DNA of 8,109 nucleotides from Clostridia bacterium (GCA_017615515.1 JAFZZX010000081.1:1-8109); one strand, 5' to 3'. Shown: positions 1 through 7,095, counted from the first letter of the stretch. Translations and numbers: made by a program. Notes: generated by a model not told the origin, from the letters alone.

Positions 1-1
1 C

Positions 2-2773
2 AATACCTTTATGGAAGTGCTGTCCGGTTCTTCCTTCGACGTCTCCTCTCTGACAGGCTCGATCGAGGATTCGATCGGCGAGGTCTTCGAGTCTCTCGCG
101 AGCAACGACTTCGATCTCACGATGCGCCTCTATCCGTCCGATGAATCGAGCAAAGGCGGCGTGAATCTGCCCAGCATCTACGAATTGATCGAGAGCCTCG
201 TGAAACCGAAACTCGGCGAAGCGGAGACCTTCACCGCGGCGGACGCGAAGGACACCCTTTACTTGATGTACAAGGTGCCGGAGACCGACGCGCATTTGAT
301 GGATAAGACCTTTAATACCGCTGAAAATCAAGATCAGGCGCAGGACTTCCTCGACGAGATCAACGACAAGTTCTACATCGTGAAGGACAGCGCCCTCGCA
401 GTCTCCGACCTCTTCGGCGACGGCACGAGCGGCTTGTCCGAAAAGATCAAGGCGGATTCCATCTACTTCAAGCCCACCGAGGCGGAAGCGGCGAAATGGA
501 CGGGCGAGAAGAAAGCCCTTTACACCGACACCCGCACGTCCGCCGAATTGCGCGCCTCTTTGACGGGCAGCGAGATCGCGGCTTTGGTCGGCGACAGCAA
601 TCTGATCCCCTCGGATATGATCGCTTCCTTCGGTTCGATCGAGGTGCTCGGCGCCGCCTTCGAGACCAAGGCGGGCAAGACCTATCTGACCTTCAATATG
701 AAGCTCCTCTTCAATAAAGAATCGAGCGGCGAAGGGGAAGAGGCGATCAAGTACGGCGCCCTCGTACCGGACGCGATCAAGCTCTCCGCGAAGATCCTTT
801 TGTACGCCGATTCCTACACCGAAGCGGCGCCGCGTTATTCCACGACCATCGTGCTGAATAACGACCCCGATTCCAAGGTCTTTATGCTGATGCACGCCCT
901 CGGCGGCGAGGATCTGTCCGAAAAGGCGATCTCGGATAAGATCGCGGAATCCATCGCGACCACCTTCAATACCCTCGAGGGCAAGGTGCCTCTCTACTAT
1001 CAGAATGCGGGCGCCGCCTATACCGCGGGCACGGAAGAGTGCATCAAGGTCGCGGACGTCTTCACCTTCCTCGTCAAGGAGACCTCGATGAAAGACTCTG
1101 CCGAAGAGAACGCGCCTTTGACCGATCCCGACGCGCTCGCGGCGCGTCTGCGCGGATTCGGTCAGCAGACCAAGTTCGACGCGGCGAACGAAGGCGTCTA
1201 TACCTGGATGGGCGACCTCTTGAAACTCTTTGCCGACACGGACGACGACTACATCTATCAGAATATGCAACGCGCATACTTCCTGAACGAGACGCCTGTG
1301 ATGGACGACGTCTATAACGACTTCGCGTCCAAGTTCAGTACGATCAAGAGCGACACCTTCAACCTCAACAGCGACGAAAACGGTCTGTTCTACTATAACG
1401 GCAACATCTTGAATCTCAAGGTCTCGGATCGCGCTCTCGCCGTGATCGTCAAGGAGAAGCAGTCCTTGGCCGCCGCCGCTTCGGGCGAAGGTATGACGGT
1501 GGAACTGATGAGCCTGAAACTCTATCACGAAGACGCGAAACTCGTGATCGAGAGCGGCGTGAAGATTTGTTTCGACGGGCGAGACTCCTATAAGATGATG
1601 CCCGACTACTTCTTCGTGATCGCGAAGACCAAGTCGGACGGCCTCGGCGGCTTCACGACCACCGTTTCGATGAATAACCTCACGACCGGCGTGACCGACG
1701 TCTTGTTCCAGAATATCAGTTCGCTTTCCTCGAAGGGTATGACCTCTTCCTTTGATAAGACAAACATCGAGACCACGATCAATAACGCGATCTCGACCGC
1801 TCTCGGCAATTTCCCGAACTCGGTCACCTTCGGCGAGTTCACCTCGTCGGACGTCACGAGCGAGTACAACGCCACGATCTACGGCAACACGATCCGCGTG
1901 GCGGCGGGTGACGGCTATATCTCCTTCCCGTCGGTCTACTCCTACCTGATCGATATGTTCTATACGAGCGAAGAGGCTAAGCCGCTCGAATCCGAGATGC
2001 AGTCCATGCTCGTCCATCTGCACGCAGGCGACAGCGCGGTCGAAAGCGCCGTCGTCACCAATCCGATGAACGCCGGAGCCTATCACGCGGCGGGCTTCAC
2101 GGGGTCCAACCCGATGACCGACGCCACGATGATATTCTCCGACCGCTATCTCGCGTCCGAGATCTCGACTCGTTTCTCCGCCGTCACGTTGCAAGATGGC
2201 AAGATCTCCCTCGGCGACTCGATCAAGCAGACCATTCTGCTGCGCGGTCTCGGTGAGAGCGAAGCGCTTGGCGAAAGGGCGACGTGGGAAAGCAAGTTCT
2301 TCTCCGGCGGATCGACCTACGTCCGCACCGACAACTATATGATCGCAACGGCGTGCGTGAGCCTCGACTATTACAACTCGGGCGACAAGACCAATCTCCT
2401 GCCCGAGAACCTGTGGTTCACCGTGCTTGCCGACCTCGACACGACCGCAAACAGCGAAGGTCTCTTGTACGATATGTCCATAAAGGATATGGAGATCTTC
2501 CAGCACATCTTGTCCAAGAGCAACAACTTCAACATCAAGGCGATCGCGATGGAGTTCGCAGGGAAGATTAAGGAGCAGATCAACGCCTTCGTTACGAGCA
2601 TCCTGCCCGGCGCGAACGTCGCCGCCCATCTCGCGGCAGACGAATTCGTTTACTTCGAGAGCTATCTCCATACCGAAAACGAGTACAAACTCTATGCCAA
2701 TACGGAAATGATGAAATTAATGTCGGACGACAAGCCGAACGGTATCGGCTACCTCGTGCTGTCCGCGTCGTAA
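2..2773 (+). CDS. Very large unrecognised repeat protein, 5'-truncated by the window edge
   Basis: I do not recognise this protein and propose no function. The frame is open to the first base (codons Asn-Thr-Phe precede the first visible Met at 11) and no ribosome binding site precedes that ATG, so the true start lies upstream; 923 codons are visible. Residue numbers count from the Met at 11. The visible part is acidic, rich in Ser, Thr, Asp, Glu and Gly, almost free of Cys (344, 520, 782), and shows no membrane segment. Similar segments recur: an amphipathic helix near 9-29, 301-322, 581-601 and 840-860; a second near 51-68, 345-362, 637-654 and perhaps 876-893; and beta-rich stretches near 224-287, 505-560 and 770-810. 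This suggests about three tandem units plus the tail of another. The missing N-terminus would decide whether it is exported. It ends 9 bases before dnaA on the same strand, with similar base composition by eye, so it looks native rather than recently acquired. The reading frame is secure; the role is unknown. Confidence 0.85.
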   Translation, partial: NTFMEVLSGSSFDVSSLTGSIEDSIGEVFESLASNDFDLTMRLYPSDESSKGGVNLPSIYELIESLVKPKLGEAETFTAADAKDTLYLMYKVPETDAHLMDKTFNTAENQDQAQDFLDEINDKFYIVKDSALAVSDLFGDGTSGLSEKIKADSIYFKPTEAEAAKWTGEKKALYTDTRTSAELRASLTGSEIAALVGDSNLIPSDMIASFGSIEVLGAAFETKAGKTYLTFNMKLLFNKESSGEGEEAIKYGALVPDAIKLSAKILLYADSYTEAAPRYSTTIVLNNDPDSKVFMLMHALGGEDLSEKAISDKIAESIATTFNTLEGKVPLYYQNAGAAYTAGTEECIKVADVFTFLVKETSMKDSAEENAPLTDPDALAARLRGFGQQTKFDAANEGVYTWMGDLLKLFADTDDDYIYQNMQRAYFLNETPVMDDVYNDFASKFSTIKSDTFNLNSDENGLFYYNGNILNLKVSDRALAVIVKEKQSLAAAASGEGMTVELMSLKLYHEDAKLVIESGVKICFDGRDSYKMMPDYFFVIAKTKSDGLGGFTTTVSMNNLTTGVTDVLFQNISSLSSKGMTSSFDKTNIETTINNAISTALGNFPNSVTFGEFTSSDVTSEYNATIYGNTIRVAAGDGYISFPSVYSYLIDMFYTSEEAKPLESEMQSMLVHLHAGDSAVESAVVTNPMNAGAYHAAGFTGSNPMTDATMIFSDRYLASEISTRFSAVTLQDGKISLGDSIKQTILLRGLGESEALGERATWESKFFSGGSTYVRTDNYMIATACVSLDYYNSGDKTNLLPENLWFTVLADLDTTANSEGLLYDMSIKDMEIFQHILSKSNNFNIKAIAMEFAGKIKEQINAFVTSILPGANVAAHLAADEFVYFESYLHTENEYKLYANTEMMKLMSDDKPNGIGYLVLSAS
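161..2635 (+). repeat. Protein-level tandem repeat, about three diverged units of 240-295 residues
   Basis: Taking the helix around LPSIYELIESLV as the unit start, the units run roughly 161-1042, 1043-1918 and 1919-2635, with the end of an earlier unit before 161 and the start of a further one after 2635. Each unit has the same order: a helix, a variable helical stretch containing a segment such as FLDEINDKFYIV, VYNDFASKFSTI or YLASEISTRFSAV, a beta-rich section (TYLTFNMKLLF, KLVIESGVKICF, NYMIATACVSLDYY), and a closing amphipathic helix. The match is in pattern rather than identity and was aligned by eye; there is no obvious DNA-level repeat. Unit borders are approximate. Confidence 0.55.
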
Positions 2774-2782
2774 TGAAGTGAT

Positions 2783-4147
2783 ATGAAAGACTACGAAATT
2801 ATTTGGTCCGAAATATTGGATAAACTGATGACCAAGGTGTCCTCTCCTTGCTATGACATCTATTTCAGCAAGCTGACGCCCGTCGCGCTGAAAGACGGCA
2901 AGTTGATCCTCTCCTCGCCAAAAACTTCGATCCGAAACGGGATCATGAAGAACTTTGAGTCCGCCCTGAATATGGCGCTTCGCGAGAGTATGGCGAAGGT
3001 AGAGGGGGTCGTGATCATTTTACACAGCGAGATCGCGGATTATGCGGAGATAGAGTCCGCACCCGAAGTCAAGAAGGAAGAGTTCACCCCCACGATGACC
3101 AAGATCACCTTCCAGAAGAACTTGACCTTCGACACCTTCGTTATCGGTGACAGCAATAAGTATGCCGCCGCCGCGGCAAAAGCTGTTGCGGAGAATCCGG
3201 GCACCAACTTGAATCCTCTGTTTATCTATGGTAAACCGGGTCTCGGCAAGACGCATATTCTGCACGCGATCGGCAACGAGATTTTGCGGGTCAATCCCGA
3301 TCTCCGCGTCTATTACACGACGGCGGAGAACTATATGAACGACCTTATATACTCGATCCGCAACAGCAATAATAACGAACTGACCAAGCAATTCCGCGAC
3401 AAGTACCGCAATCTCGACGTCCTGATGATCGACGACGTGCAGTTTATCGCGAAGAGCAACAGCACGCAGGACAGCCTGTTCCACACCTTCAACGACCTCT
3501 ATACCGACGGCAAGCAGATCATCTTATCCAGCGATCGTCCGATCAAGGAACTTACTTATATAGAAGATCGTCTGACCAGCCGTTTCGCAAGCGGTGTCGT
3601 CGCCGATATTCAGCCGCCTTCCTTCGAGACCAGGGTCGCGATCCTTCAAAAGAAAGCCTATCAATTCAAGATAGACGTCTCGCCTGAGGTCATCAATTAC
3701 ATCGCGGATAAAGAGAAGTACAACGTCCGTATGATGGAAGGTATGCTGAAGACGGTCGGCTACTACGCCTCTCTCAACGGGCGCACCGCGGACAGCATCG
3801 ATCTCGTGATGGAAGCGCTCCGCGACAGTAAGACCAATTCTTCCGGAGCGGGAGAAGTAACGATCAATAAGATCGCAGAAGTAACGTGCGAATATTTCGG
3901 GATCAAACAAGCGGATATTTGCGGCAAAAAGAAGACGAAAGAGCTCGTGGAACCCCGCCAACTCGCGATGTATATCGTGACGACGATGTTGCCCGAGATC
4001 CCCCTTGCTTCGATCGGTCAATTCTTCGGCGGCAGGGATCACACCACCGTGATACACGCCAGGGATAAGATCCAGCAGCGCATCACCGTAGACGAACTCT
4101 ATAAAAGGAAAGTAGAGGACATCAAAAACCGCGTTCTTAATAAATAA
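2783..4147 (+). CDS. dnaA: Chromosomal replication initiator protein DnaA
   Basis: DnaA is the AAA+ ATPase that binds DnaA boxes at oriC, forms a filament, melts the origin and helps load the replicative helicase; it is also a transcription regulator. At 454 residues it has normal length. Domain I is about 1-85, a short linker about 86-108, the AAA+ domain about 109-330 and the DNA-binding domain about 345-454. Visible motifs are Walker A GKPGLGKT (150-157), Walker B LMIDD (214-218), sensor 1 ILSSDR (247-252), the EDRLTSRF segment with the candidate arginine finger (261-268), sensor 2 NVRMMEG (314-320, usually VRELEG) and the helix-turn-helix signature GGRDHTTVIHA (416-426). A Lys (384) stands where the KKRTK-type motif of Bacillus has the Arg equivalent to E. 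coli R399. The start is fixed by the normal domain I beginning. Only 9 bases separate it from the upstream gene, with a weak GAAG (2775-2778) as ribosome binding site. Identification is certain. Confidence 0.98.
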   Translation: MKDYEIIWSEILDKLMTKVSSPCYDIYFSKLTPVALKDGKLILSSPKTSIRNGIMKNFESALNMALRESMAKVEGVVIILHSEIADYAEIESAPEVKKEEFTPTMTKITFQKNLTFDTFVIGDSNKYAAAAAKAVAENPGTNLNPLFIYGKPGLGKTHILHAIGNEILRVNPDLRVYYTTAENYMNDLIYSIRNSNNNELTKQFRDKYRNLDVLMIDDVQFIAKSNSTQDSLFHTFNDLYTDGKQIILSSDRPIKELTYIEDRLTSRFASGVVADIQPPSFETRVAILQKKAYQFKIDVSPEVINYIADKEKYNVRMMEGMLKTVGYYASLNGRTADSIDLVMEALRDSKTNSSGAGEVTINKIAEVTCEYFGIKQADICGKKKTKELVEPRQLAMYIVTTMLPEIPLASIGQFFGGRDHTTVIHARDKIQQRITVDELYKRKVEDIKNRVLNK

Positions 4148-4162
4148 AAGATAGGAAATCAG

Positions 4163-4184
4163 GCAGTTCAAAACCGCTTTTTTT
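4163..4184 (+). terminator. Probable weak intrinsic terminator after dnaA
   Basis: Sixteen bases after the dnaA stop, GCAGTT (4163-4168) can pair with AACCGC (4172-4177) with one A-C mismatch and a three-base loop, and seven T residues (4178-4184) follow at once. The stem is short, so termination may be partial. A competing eight-base pairing, ATAGGAAA (4151-4158) with TTTCCTAT (4182-4189), encloses this hairpin and takes in part of the T run. Confidence 0.45.
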
Positions 4185-4309
4185 CCTATTAGGATCACCT
4201 ATTTTTCGTCCTCTAAAGTACTCTGTGTGTAAAACTCCGTCTTATACACGCATTTACACAAGCAACGCACGGCAATTTCACAGAGTAAATCACAATGCTT
4301 AATAATATA

Positions 4310-4338
4310 TTTACTTTTTTTTTGAAGTATGATATACT
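4310..4338 (+). promoter_or_regulatory. Promoter of the dnaN-recF-DUF4268 operon (sigma-A type, extended -10)
   Basis: A -35-like TTTACT (4310-4315) is separated by 17 bases from the -10 TATACT (4333-4338), which is directly preceded by TGA (4330-4332), an extended -10. Transcription would start near 4345, at the edge of the first DnaA-like site, so DnaA bound at 4345-4376 would cover the start region. The leader to dnaN would be about 87 bases. Called from sequence alone. Confidence 0.6.
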
Positions 4339-4344
4339 ACATAT

Positions 4345-4403
4345 TGTGGTTTAGCGGTCTTTTCCACTTTTCCACCGCGCTTATTATTATAGGTATTATT
4401 ATC
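4345..4403 (+). promoter_or_regulatory. Candidate origin unwinding module: DnaA boxes, GC clamp, DnaA-trios
   Basis: In order toward dnaN there are an inverted DnaA-like site (4345-4353), two head-to-tail TTTTCCAC sites (4360-4375), a GC-only segment CCGCGC (4375-4380), and triplets TTA TTA TTA followed after TAG GTA by TTA TTA (4381-4401). The complementary strand reads 3'-AAT repeats, which fits the 3'-(G/A)AT-5' DnaA-trio consensus known from the Bacillus subtilis basal unwinding system, in the same order and orientation relative to dnaN. The nine bases TATTATTAT occur at 4382-4390 and again at 4394-4402. Confidence 0.65.
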
Positions 4404-4420
4404 TACTGAAAATAGATAAA

Positions 4421-4426
4421 AAGGAG
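4421..4426 (+). promoter_or_regulatory. dnaN ribosome binding site
   Basis: AAGGAG lies five bases before the dnaN ATG. The ten bases AAGGAGCAAG here (4421-4430) recur exactly before the DUF4268 gene at 6622-6631. Confidence 0.85.
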
Positions 4427-4431
4427 CAAGT

Positions 4432-5538
4432 ATGAAGTTCACCGTCGATTCCCTTTCGTTGTCCGAAGCGGTCAATAAAGTCATCAAGGCTATCTCTGTA
4501 AAAAAGAATAATCCTATCTTGGAATGCATCAAAATGTCCGCGCGCGAAGGCGTGCTGACCTTGACCGCTACCGATATGGAGCTCACGATCGAGAAGAAGG
4601 TCGTGGCGGACGTGATGATCGAGGGCGACATTCTCGTTCCCGGCAAGTTCTTCTCGGACTTTATAAGGACGCTCAACGAAGAGACCCTGACCATCGAATG
4701 CTCCAACGGAACGAATCTCGAGATCAAGTACGGCGAGAGCTACGGTTACATTCGCTGTTTCCACGTGGACGATTATCCCAACGTCGGCGAAGTCAACGAT
4801 ACTTACGTCGTCACCTTGAAAAATAAGGATATGAAGACCTTGATCGGAAAGACGGTTTTCTGCGCCTCTACCGAGGACAATCGTCAGGTGCTCAAGGGCT
4901 GCTTGCTTGAAGTGAACGGCAAGACCGCGACGATGGTCGCCCTTGACGGATATCGTCTCGCTCTCTGCAACAAGCAACTTTCCGCCAGCAATCAAGAAAG
5001 TTTTAGCTGTATCATTCCCGCGCGTTCTCTCGCGGAGATCAATAAGATGATCGTGAACGAAGACGACGATCTGGTCATCACGATGGACGGCGAAAAGCTG
5101 CGCGTCGAGATCGACAGCACCGTTTTGATCAGCCGCCTTATCAAGGGTGACTTCATCAATTACAAGAATATCATCAATCGCGATTTTACCTCGATCGTGA
5201 CCCTTTCCAAGAGCCAATTCGAAGAGTATATCAATCGTGCCTCTCTCGTGTCGAGGATCAGCAAGAATAATCTCGTGAAGATCGAAGTGAAAGAAGGCTA
5301 TATCAACGTCGAATCCAATTCCGAGATCAGCAACTTGAACGAGTCGTTACCCGCCATCGTGGAAGGAAAAGACAACGTCATCTGTTTCAACGGGAAATAT
5401 TTGCAGGACTTCCTCGCCGTTATTGACGACGAGTTTATCAAAATGAATATCAAAGCGTCCAGCGCACCTTGCGTCTTCACGCAGGTGGATCGCGACGACT
5501 ATCTGTTCCTGGTCCTGCCGATGCGTGTGACGGGATAA
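4432..5538 (+). CDS. dnaN: DNA polymerase III sliding clamp, beta subunit DnaN
   Basis: DnaN forms the dimeric ring that tethers DNA polymerase III and other DNA-processing enzymes to DNA. It is 368 residues, the usual length, with three clamp folds at about 1-120, 125-245 and 246-368. Recognisable family segments are LTATDMEL (44-51), ASTEDNRQVLKG (145-156), ALDGYRLAL (170-178), the SRLIKGDFINYKNII segment (234-248) and the C-terminal LVLPMR (360-365), which closes the partner-binding pocket. The start is supported by AAGGAG five bases upstream and the normal N-terminus MKFTVD. It is the first gene of an operon with recF, whose ATG shares the last base of the dnaN stop codon (TAATG), so the two are probably translationally coupled. 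Expression is probably driven by the promoter inside the origin gap and may respond to DnaA. Nothing is missing or broken. Confidence 0.98.
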   Translation: MKFTVDSLSLSEAVNKVIKAISVKKNNPILECIKMSAREGVLTLTATDMELTIEKKVVADVMIEGDILVPGKFFSDFIRTLNEETLTIECSNGTNLEIKYGESYGYIRCFHVDDYPNVGEVNDTYVVTLKNKDMKTLIGKTVFCASTEDNRQVLKGCLLEVNGKTATMVALDGYRLALCNKQLSASNQESFSCIIPARSLAEINKMIVNEDDDLVITMDGEKLRVEIDSTVLISRLIKGDFINYKNIINRDFTSIVTLSKSQFEEYINRASLVSRISKNNLVKIEVKEGYINVESNSEISNLNESLPAIVEGKDNVICFNGKYLQDFLAVIDDEFIKMNIKASSAPCVFTQVDRDDYLFLVLPMRVTG

Positions 5539-6623
5539 TGAAAGTAGAAAAGGTAGTTTTAGAGAACTTCAGAAATTACACTTCGCAAGAAATCACTTTC
5601 CGTGAGGGGCTCAACGTCATCTGCGGCAACAACGCAATGGGGAAGACCAACCTTATGGAAAGTATTTTTATCGCCGCGATCGGGCGTTCTCCCCGCACCA
5701 AGAACGACAAGGACCTTATCAAGATGGGGGAGAATAAGGCGTATATACATCTCTCTCTCGAGAAGAAGTTTCGCGCGCATAAGATCAACGTCGAGATCGA
5801 CCGCTCGGAAGGAAAGACCGTGAACGTGGACGGCGCGAAGATCAGTCGTCTCGGCGAATTGATCGGGCTGTTGACAGTCGTGTATTTTTCGCCAGACGAA
5901 CTCAAGATGATCAAGGAAGCGCCGCAAGAAAGGCGTCGTTTTATGGATATGTCTCTGTCGCAGGAGAGCAAGCCTTATTACGTCGCGTTATCGAAATATA
6001 CCAACCTTCTCGCGCAACGCAATAAATTGATGAAAACGACGGATTTCGCGGAGTTCACGACGACGGTCTTTATATGGGAGACGCAGATGGCGGACGTGGC
6101 GGCGGACATCATCTTGAAACGTCGCGAGTTTATCGAGAAAATAGGGAAGTCGGCGGATAAATATCATCGCAGTATCGCGGGAGAAAACGAGGATATCACG
6201 CTCCTTTACGAGCCGTGCGTCGAAGGAGAGACGAGAGAGGAGCTTAAGGCGGCTCTTTTAGCGAAACTGGAAGAAAGCCACGAAAAGGACTACGAACTCG
6301 GCTATACGACGGTCGGCGTGCATCGCGAGGACTTCAATATCACGAGCAAGGGGATCGATCTAAGAAAGTTCGGATCGCAAGGTCAGCAACGCACCGCCGC
6401 CCTCGTCATAAAACTCGCCGAGATCGAGTATTATCACGCCGAGTCGGGAGAGAAGCCCGTCCTGCTCCTCGACGACGTCCTCAGCGAATTGGACGAAAAG
6501 CGCCGCACCGCGCTGCTCCAAGCCACCCAAGGCACCCAAACCTTCATCAGTTGCACAGAGTTCACCGAGAACGTCTCCGATTATCACAAAATCGTGATAA
6601 AGGACGGCACAGTGGTCGGATAA
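5538..6623 (+). CDS. recF: DNA replication and repair protein RecF
   Basis: RecF is an SMC-like ATPase that binds gapped DNA at stalled forks and, with RecO and RecR, helps place RecA on single-stranded DNA. The protein is 361 residues, normal for the family. It starts with the family pattern KVVLENFRNY, then Walker A GNNAMGKTN (30-38), the ABC signature FGSQGQQRT (278-286), Walker B VLLLDD (308-313) and D-loop SELD (316-319). The frame stays open upstream to 5469, but the ATG at 5538 is chosen because it gives the standard N-terminus and the TAATG overlap with the dnaN stop; a GGGA (5532-5535) just upstream may aid initiation. The small S4-domain gene yaaA, usually found between dnaN and recF in Bacillota, is absent. 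Its stop codon overlaps the ribosome binding site of the next gene, so the three genes form one operon. Confidence 0.97.
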   Translation: MKVEKVVLENFRNYTSQEITFREGLNVICGNNAMGKTNLMESIFIAAIGRSPRTKNDKDLIKMGENKAYIHLSLEKKFRAHKINVEIDRSEGKTVNVDGAKISRLGELIGLLTVVYFSPDELKMIKEAPQERRRFMDMSLSQESKPYYVALSKYTNLLAQRNKLMKTTDFAEFTTTVFIWETQMADVAADIILKRREFIEKIGKSADKYHRSIAGENEDITLLYEPCVEGETREELKAALLAKLEESHEKDYELGYTTVGVHREDFNITSKGIDLRKFGSQGQQRTAALVIKLAEIEYYHAESGEKPVLLLDDVLSELDEKRRTALLQATQGTQTFISCTEFTENVSDYHKIVIKDGTVVG

Positions 6624-6627
6624 GGAG
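6622..6627 (+). promoter_or_regulatory. Ribosome binding site of the DUF4268 gene, overlapping the recF stop
   Basis: AAGGAG begins inside the recF stop codon TAA (6621-6623) and lies six bases before the ATG at 6634. It fixes the start and argues for translational coupling with recF. Confidence 0.8.
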
Positions 6628-6633
6628 CAAGAA

Positions 6634-7095
6634 ATGAAATACGACGCGGAAAAAGAGCAAGAAATATTTTGGGATTGTTTTGACGAGAAATTGGCAGAGA
6701 AGGGCTATCCTTTCGGTATTCTCCACGTAAAAGCGGGTAAAGTGACGCCGTGGGCGACGGTGAATAAAAACAAAAGTTTCGTCAATACCTGCATTGCGAT
6801 CGATTTTTCGGTGCGAAGCAAAACGCTGCGACTCAATATTTATATTCGAAACAACCTTTCTTTATTTTCCGTTTTGGAAGAGAATAAAGCCGAAATCAAC
6901 GCCATGATCGGCGTCCCGGTTGAGTGGGTACAAGGGAGCAAGAACCCGAATACGAGAAGAATTAAATACGATATACCATTAAAGATAGGTGATAAGGATG
7001 ATTATGGCAGGGCAATCGAGAAAGCGATCCCGATCGTAGAGAGGTTTATCGTGGTTTGCAGGAAGTACGCCGAGCACGAGTTTTTTGATTATTGA
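6634..7095 (+). CDS. DUF4268-type protein of unknown function
   Basis: This 153-residue protein resembles the DUF4268 family as I remember it: an opening helix with FWDCFDEKLAEKGYPF (12-27), a middle beta section with IAIDFSVRSKTLRLNIYI (54-71), a helix with LEENKAEINAMIG (81-93) followed by PVEWVQG (95-101), and a final stretch DDYGRAIEKAIPIVERF (122-138). The family has no established activity that I can state; related domains also occur at the ends of larger nuclease-like proteins, so a link to DNA defence is possible but not shown here. No catalytic motif, signal peptide or membrane segment is visible. It follows recF by 10 bases with a strong ribosome binding site and is the last gene before a terminator. 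It looks more AT-rich than recF, which suggests later arrival. Family assignment is by eye. Confidence 0.8.
   Translation: MKYDAEKEQEIFWDCFDEKLAEKGYPFGILHVKAGKVTPWATVNKNKSFVNTCIAIDFSVRSKTLRLNIYIRNNLSLFSVLEENKAEINAMIGVPVEWVQGSKNPNTRRIKYDIPLKIGDKDDYGRAIEKAIPIVERFIVVCRKYAEHEFFDY

Larger units (their letters stand above)
4201..4431. other. Candidate replication origin (oriC) between dnaA and dnaN
   Basis: The 284-base gap between dnaA and dnaN carries several near matches to the DnaA box TTATNCACA and no gene. One-mismatch sites are 4226-4234 (minus strand, TTTTACACA; 4224-4232 is an overlapping alternative) and 4242-4250 (plus, TTATACACG). Two-mismatch sites are 4252-4260 (ATTTACACA), 4286-4294 (TAAATCACA), 4345-4353 (minus, TAAACCACA), and the tandem pair 4360-4368 and 4368-4376 (both starting TTTTCCAC). 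A very AT-rich stretch with a nine-T run lies at 4299-4345. No box is perfect. Position between dnaA and dnaN is the classical place for an origin or its unwinding half in Bacillota. GC skew over the genome or marker-frequency data would settle it. Confidence 0.75.

Noticed and set aside
1606..1875. Minus-strand frame and other short frames inside the giant gene
   Set aside because: Out-of-frame shadows of a long, continuous coding region with consistent codon use.
3524..4198. Long minus-strand open frame across dnaA (224 codons)
   Set aside because: It lies antisense to a certain dnaA gene, has no family-like sequence, and arises from the codon pattern of the plus strand.
4382..4402. TATTATTAT direct repeat as a plasmid-type iteron or CRISPR-like repeat
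   Set aside because: Only two short copies, better explained as DnaA-trios beside the boxes.
4399..5217. Long minus-strand open frame across dnaN (272 codons)
   Set aside because: Antisense to a certain dnaN gene, low-complexity Asp/Val/His-rich translation typical of a shadow frame.
5469..5537. Upstream in-frame start for recF
   Set aside because: The extra 23 residues lie inside dnaN and are not part of the RecF family; the ATG at 5538 gives the standard N-terminus.
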